A stretch of DNA of 64,000 nt from Rhopalosiphum padi (taxonomy: Eukaryota; Arthropoda; Insecta; Hemiptera; Aphididae), in assembly GCF_020882245.1 (NCBI RefSeq), contig NC_083599.1, forward strand, positions 18,734,865 through 18,798,864. Direction: 5' to 3'. Position numbers and translations under genes: made by a program. Positions 60,881 to 64,000 of this stretch are shown here, piece after piece. The notes beneath the pieces are model-generated. The model did not search any database and was not told the DNA's origin. It saw only the letters and a list, made by a program, of their open reading frames with translations. Within the stretch, counting starts at the first letter, position 1, and every line of letters starts with the position of its first letter.

Positions 60881-60981
60881 AATAATTTAATTAATATTAT
60901 AGTCAGGGAAGCATTTGAGTAACTTTTAGATACATTGCTATTAATTTTCTATCAACTATACCTAATAACCATTACACGTAC

Positions 60982-61109
60982 ATTGCATAAATTCTTTATA
61001 ATCAGTATCTTTTAGTTCATTTTCAACATTGGATGTTCATACATTCCCAAAGTTGTATGCATACAAATAAATGTCTCAGCATTCCTTGAGTCATCTGCTG
61101 TATTGCCAT
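60982..61109 (-). pseudogene. Exon-like unit, duplicate of E6
   Basis: Identical in my reading to 39908-40035, with the same splice-like borders and the same disruptions. Confidence 0.5.
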
Positions 61110-61400
61110 CTAAAAAAATTTAATCAGTTAAATATATATAATAATTGGAGAATGACTCGATAACTCAGTGCTTTATAAGCAGTTTAAAACATGAATTTTT
61201 GATATTCGTCAAAATGATCATATAAAATCATGTTTTTTAGTGTTTATGAAGTATCAAGTTAAATTAATTGTATGAAAGTTAATTATAGTAAATAAGAATC
61301 ATTTACTTAGTCCTATTGTCAGGATTTCATGACATTAACATTTTGTTACATAACTATTAATTTTCTATAAATTATATTCTATTATAAGCTCTACACGTAC

Positions 61401-61530
61401 GTTGAATAAAACAATTATTATTATCAGTATCTTCTAGTCCATTTTCATCATAGGATGTTTATATTTTCCAAACTGATATAATCGCGAATTCATGTCTCAC
61501 CATGGCTTTCATTGTCTGCTGTATTGCAAT
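61401..61530 (-). pseudogene. Exon-like unit, duplicate of E7
   Basis: Identical in my reading to 40327-40456, including the internal TAA. Confidence 0.5.
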
Positions 61531-62326
61531 CTGAAAATATTGTAGTCAGTTAAATATGCGTATAGTTGGAGTAAACAATGTCACTACTACACACCATAAT
61601 TAGAACGAAAATCTTTATATGATAACGAGTATTTGGAAAATACTGAATAAGTCAGTAACGGAAACAATCAAACAATAACTATCTGAACAACTTTATTCTT
61701 AATACAAAATATTTAAAAACAATTTTCAGTTAAAACTAAATGCAAATACGATTGTAAAACAGCAAAGTGATATGAAATATAATCATATAACAGATGATAA
61801 GATATAATAATTATGATAAGCCATAAAAGATAGTACAAATCTACCAAATTATTTTGTTGAATTTGAATGTAAAATAAATGTAACTAAATAATACACTCGA
61901 ACAATAACTTAAATTTTCTTCTATTCAATATGAAAAAAATATGAATTGTATAATTCGTCAAAATTAACATATAAAATAATTTGTTAAAGTTCTTATGAAG
62001 TAAAAATATCTGGTTAAACAAAACATATGAAAGTTATAAATGATAAAATGGAATAATTTTCATAATATAACAGTCAAGGTATCAAAACACGTACTTGAGA
62101 ATAAAATATTTTATAAGCAGTTAAATGTATGAATTTGTTATATTCAACAAAATTATCATATAAATGTAATAAAAATAAAATGATTTTTAAAGCTAAGACA
62201 AATTTTAAGAATGAAAATTAAAAGTTCTCAGGTGTTTAATTATCATTTATTCAATGTATAAACAAATATCTATTGTATCACTACATTAATATTCTATAAA
62301 TTATATTCAATAACCATTACATGTAA

Positions 62327-62454
62327 ATTGCATAAATTCATTATAATCAGTATTCGTTAGTTCATTTTCAAAATTGGATGTTCATACTTTTCCAGAGTTG
62401 TTTGAATACCAAATAATGTTTCAGCATCCCTTTAATGATCTGCTGTATTTGCAT
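62327..62454 (-). pseudogene. Exon-like unit, duplicate of E8
   Basis: Matches 41254-41381 with the same degraded donor. Confidence 0.45.
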
Positions 62455-62563
62455 CTAAAAAAATTTATCCAGTTAAATAAATATAATAATTGGAGAATGA
62501 CTCGATAACTCAGTGCTTTATAAGCAATTTAAAACATGAATTTTTAATATTCGTCAAAATTAT

Positions 62564-64000
62564 CATATAAAATCATGTTTTATAGTGTTTATGAAAAATC
62601 TGCTTAAATGAAATGTATGCAAGTTAGTAATTATATATTCTAATCATTTTCTTAATATAGTGGTCCAGGTTTCAAGAGATTAACTTGAGAATTGTGTGTT
62701 TTATAAGCAGTTCAAAAAATAAATAAGTAATATTCGTCAAAATTATCATATAAAATCATGTTTTATAGTTTTAATGAAGTATCTGCTTAAATGAGATGTA
62801 TGCAAGTTAATAATAACAAATTAGAATCATTTTCTTAATATAATGGTCCAGGTTTCAAGAGATTAACTTGAGAATTGTGTGTTTTATAAGCAGTTCAAAA
62901 ATTAAATGTATATTATTCATCAAAATTATCATATAAAAACATGTTATATAGTGTTTATGAAAAATCTGCTTAAATGAAATGTATGCAAGTTAGTAATAAT
63001 AAATTCTAATCATTTTCTTAATATAGTGGTCGAGGTTTCAAGAGATTATCTTGAGAATTGTTTGTTTTATAAGCAGATCATAAAATAAATATTTAATATT
63101 TGTCAAAATTATCATATAAAATCATGTTTTATAGTTTTAATGAAGTATCTGCTTAAATGAGATGTATGCAAGTTAATAATAATAAATTAGAATCATTTTC
63201 TTAATATAGTGGTCCAGGTTTCAAGAGATTATCTTGAGAATTGTTTGTTTTATAAGCAGATCAAAAAAAAAATATTTAATATTCGTCAAAATTATCATAT
63301 AAAATCATGTTTTATAGTTTTAATGAAGTTTCTGCTTAAATGAGATGTATGCAAGTTAGTAATAATAAATTCTAATCATTTTCTTAATATAGTGGTCCAG
63401 GTTTCAAGAGATTATCTTGATAATTGTTTGTTTTATAAGCAGATCATAAAATAAATATTTAATATTCGTCAAAATATCATATAAAATCATGTTTTATAGT
63501 TTTAATGAAGTATCTGCTTAAATGAGATGTATGCAAGTTAGTAATAATAAATTCTAATCATTTTCTTAATATAGTAGTCCAGGTTTCAAGAGATTATCTT
63601 GAGAATTGTTTGTTTTATAAGCAGATCAAAAAAAAAAAATATTTAATATTCGTCAAAATTATCATATAAAATCATGTTTTATAGTGTTTATGAAAAATCT
63701 GCTTAAATGAAATGTATGCAAGTTAGTAATAATAAATTCTAATCATTTTCTTAATATAGTGGTCCAGGTTTTAAGAGCTTATCTTGAGAATTGTGTGTTT
63801 TATAAGCAGTTCTAAAAATAAATATATATTATTCGTCAAAATTATAATATAAAATCATGTTTTATAGTTTTAATGAAGTATCTGCTTAAATGAGATGTAT
63901 GCAAGTTAATAATAATAAATTAGAATCATTTTCTTAATATAATGGTCCAGTTTTAAAGAGATTAACTTGAGAATTGTGTGTTTTATAAGCAGATCAAAAA
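62564..64000. repeat. 183-bp satellite, array F (runs off the window)
   Basis: About eight monomers. Variants such as GGTTTTAAGAGCTT (63765) and GGTCCAGTTTTAAAGAG (63946) repeat those of array E in the same order. The array continues beyond base 64000. Confidence 0.95.

Larger units (their letters stand above)
60769..62563. repeat. 1.8-kb duplicated exon-family block, copy 2
   Basis: Near-identical to 39695-41490. In this copy the monomer at 60768/60769 is uninterrupted, giving the empty target site of the Helitron. Confidence 0.9.

Overview
The window is about 75% A+T and looks like insect, most probably aphid, nuclear DNA. Reasons: TAGGTACCTA-rich spacers, a dispersed repeat around 18.9-19.8 kb that I associate from memory with aphid genomes, a Helitron with spliceosomal introns, and insect-type Ty3/Gypsy elements. 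I see no intact single-copy host gene, tRNA or rRNA. The whole window is transposons, satellites and remnants.

Layout. (1) 1-8223: AT-rich spacer with two degraded hAT-like MITEs. (2) 8224-13486: a complete, very young Ty3/Gypsy element (279/276-bp LTRs, TATT target duplication, one 1429-residue Gag-Pol ORF). (3) 13487-16344: spacer and a broken Mutator-like (MULE) transposase with a FLYWCH domain. (4) 16480-22110: a tandem family of 129-bp exon-like units on the minus strand, separated by intron-like spacers; the spacers contain the sequence that has expanded into a 183-bp satellite. (5) 23248-32858: a 326-bp satellite, one monomer of which is split by a 5.3-kb TTAA-flanked inverted-repeat element without a coding region. 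(6) 32859-42286: a second copy of part of (4), more 183-bp satellite, and a 5036-bp Helitron (34659-39694, minus strand) whose ends, introns and target site can be read exactly. Its RepHel gene is broken by one nonsense codon. (7) 42287-52059: a 9.77-kb LTR retroelement on the minus strand, inserted into the 183-bp satellite with a TTAG duplication. (8) 52060-64000: about 56 monomers of 183-bp satellite with higher-order structure, interrupted by a second, nearly identical copy of a 1.8-kb exon-family block.

The most interesting object is the element in (7). It has a tRNA-Lys primer site, a Gag with three zinc knuckles, and a Ty3/Gypsy protease, RT, RNase H and integrase. Between protease and RT it carries two extra domains: a TARG1-like macro domain (predicted ADP-ribose hydrolase) and an OTU-family cysteine protease (predicted deubiquitinase). 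Its 651-residue Env looks like a chuvirus-type glycoprotein, not the baculovirus-F-like Env usual in insect errantiviruses. This suggests an enveloped retroelement carrying enzymes against two host modification systems.

The gag-to-OTU part is cut by single-base indels. The two LTRs of this element differ by eight single-base indels and no substitution, and the adjoining satellite also has excess indels. The stretch ~48.5-53.5 kb may therefore be poorly polished consensus, and the element may be less broken than it looks.
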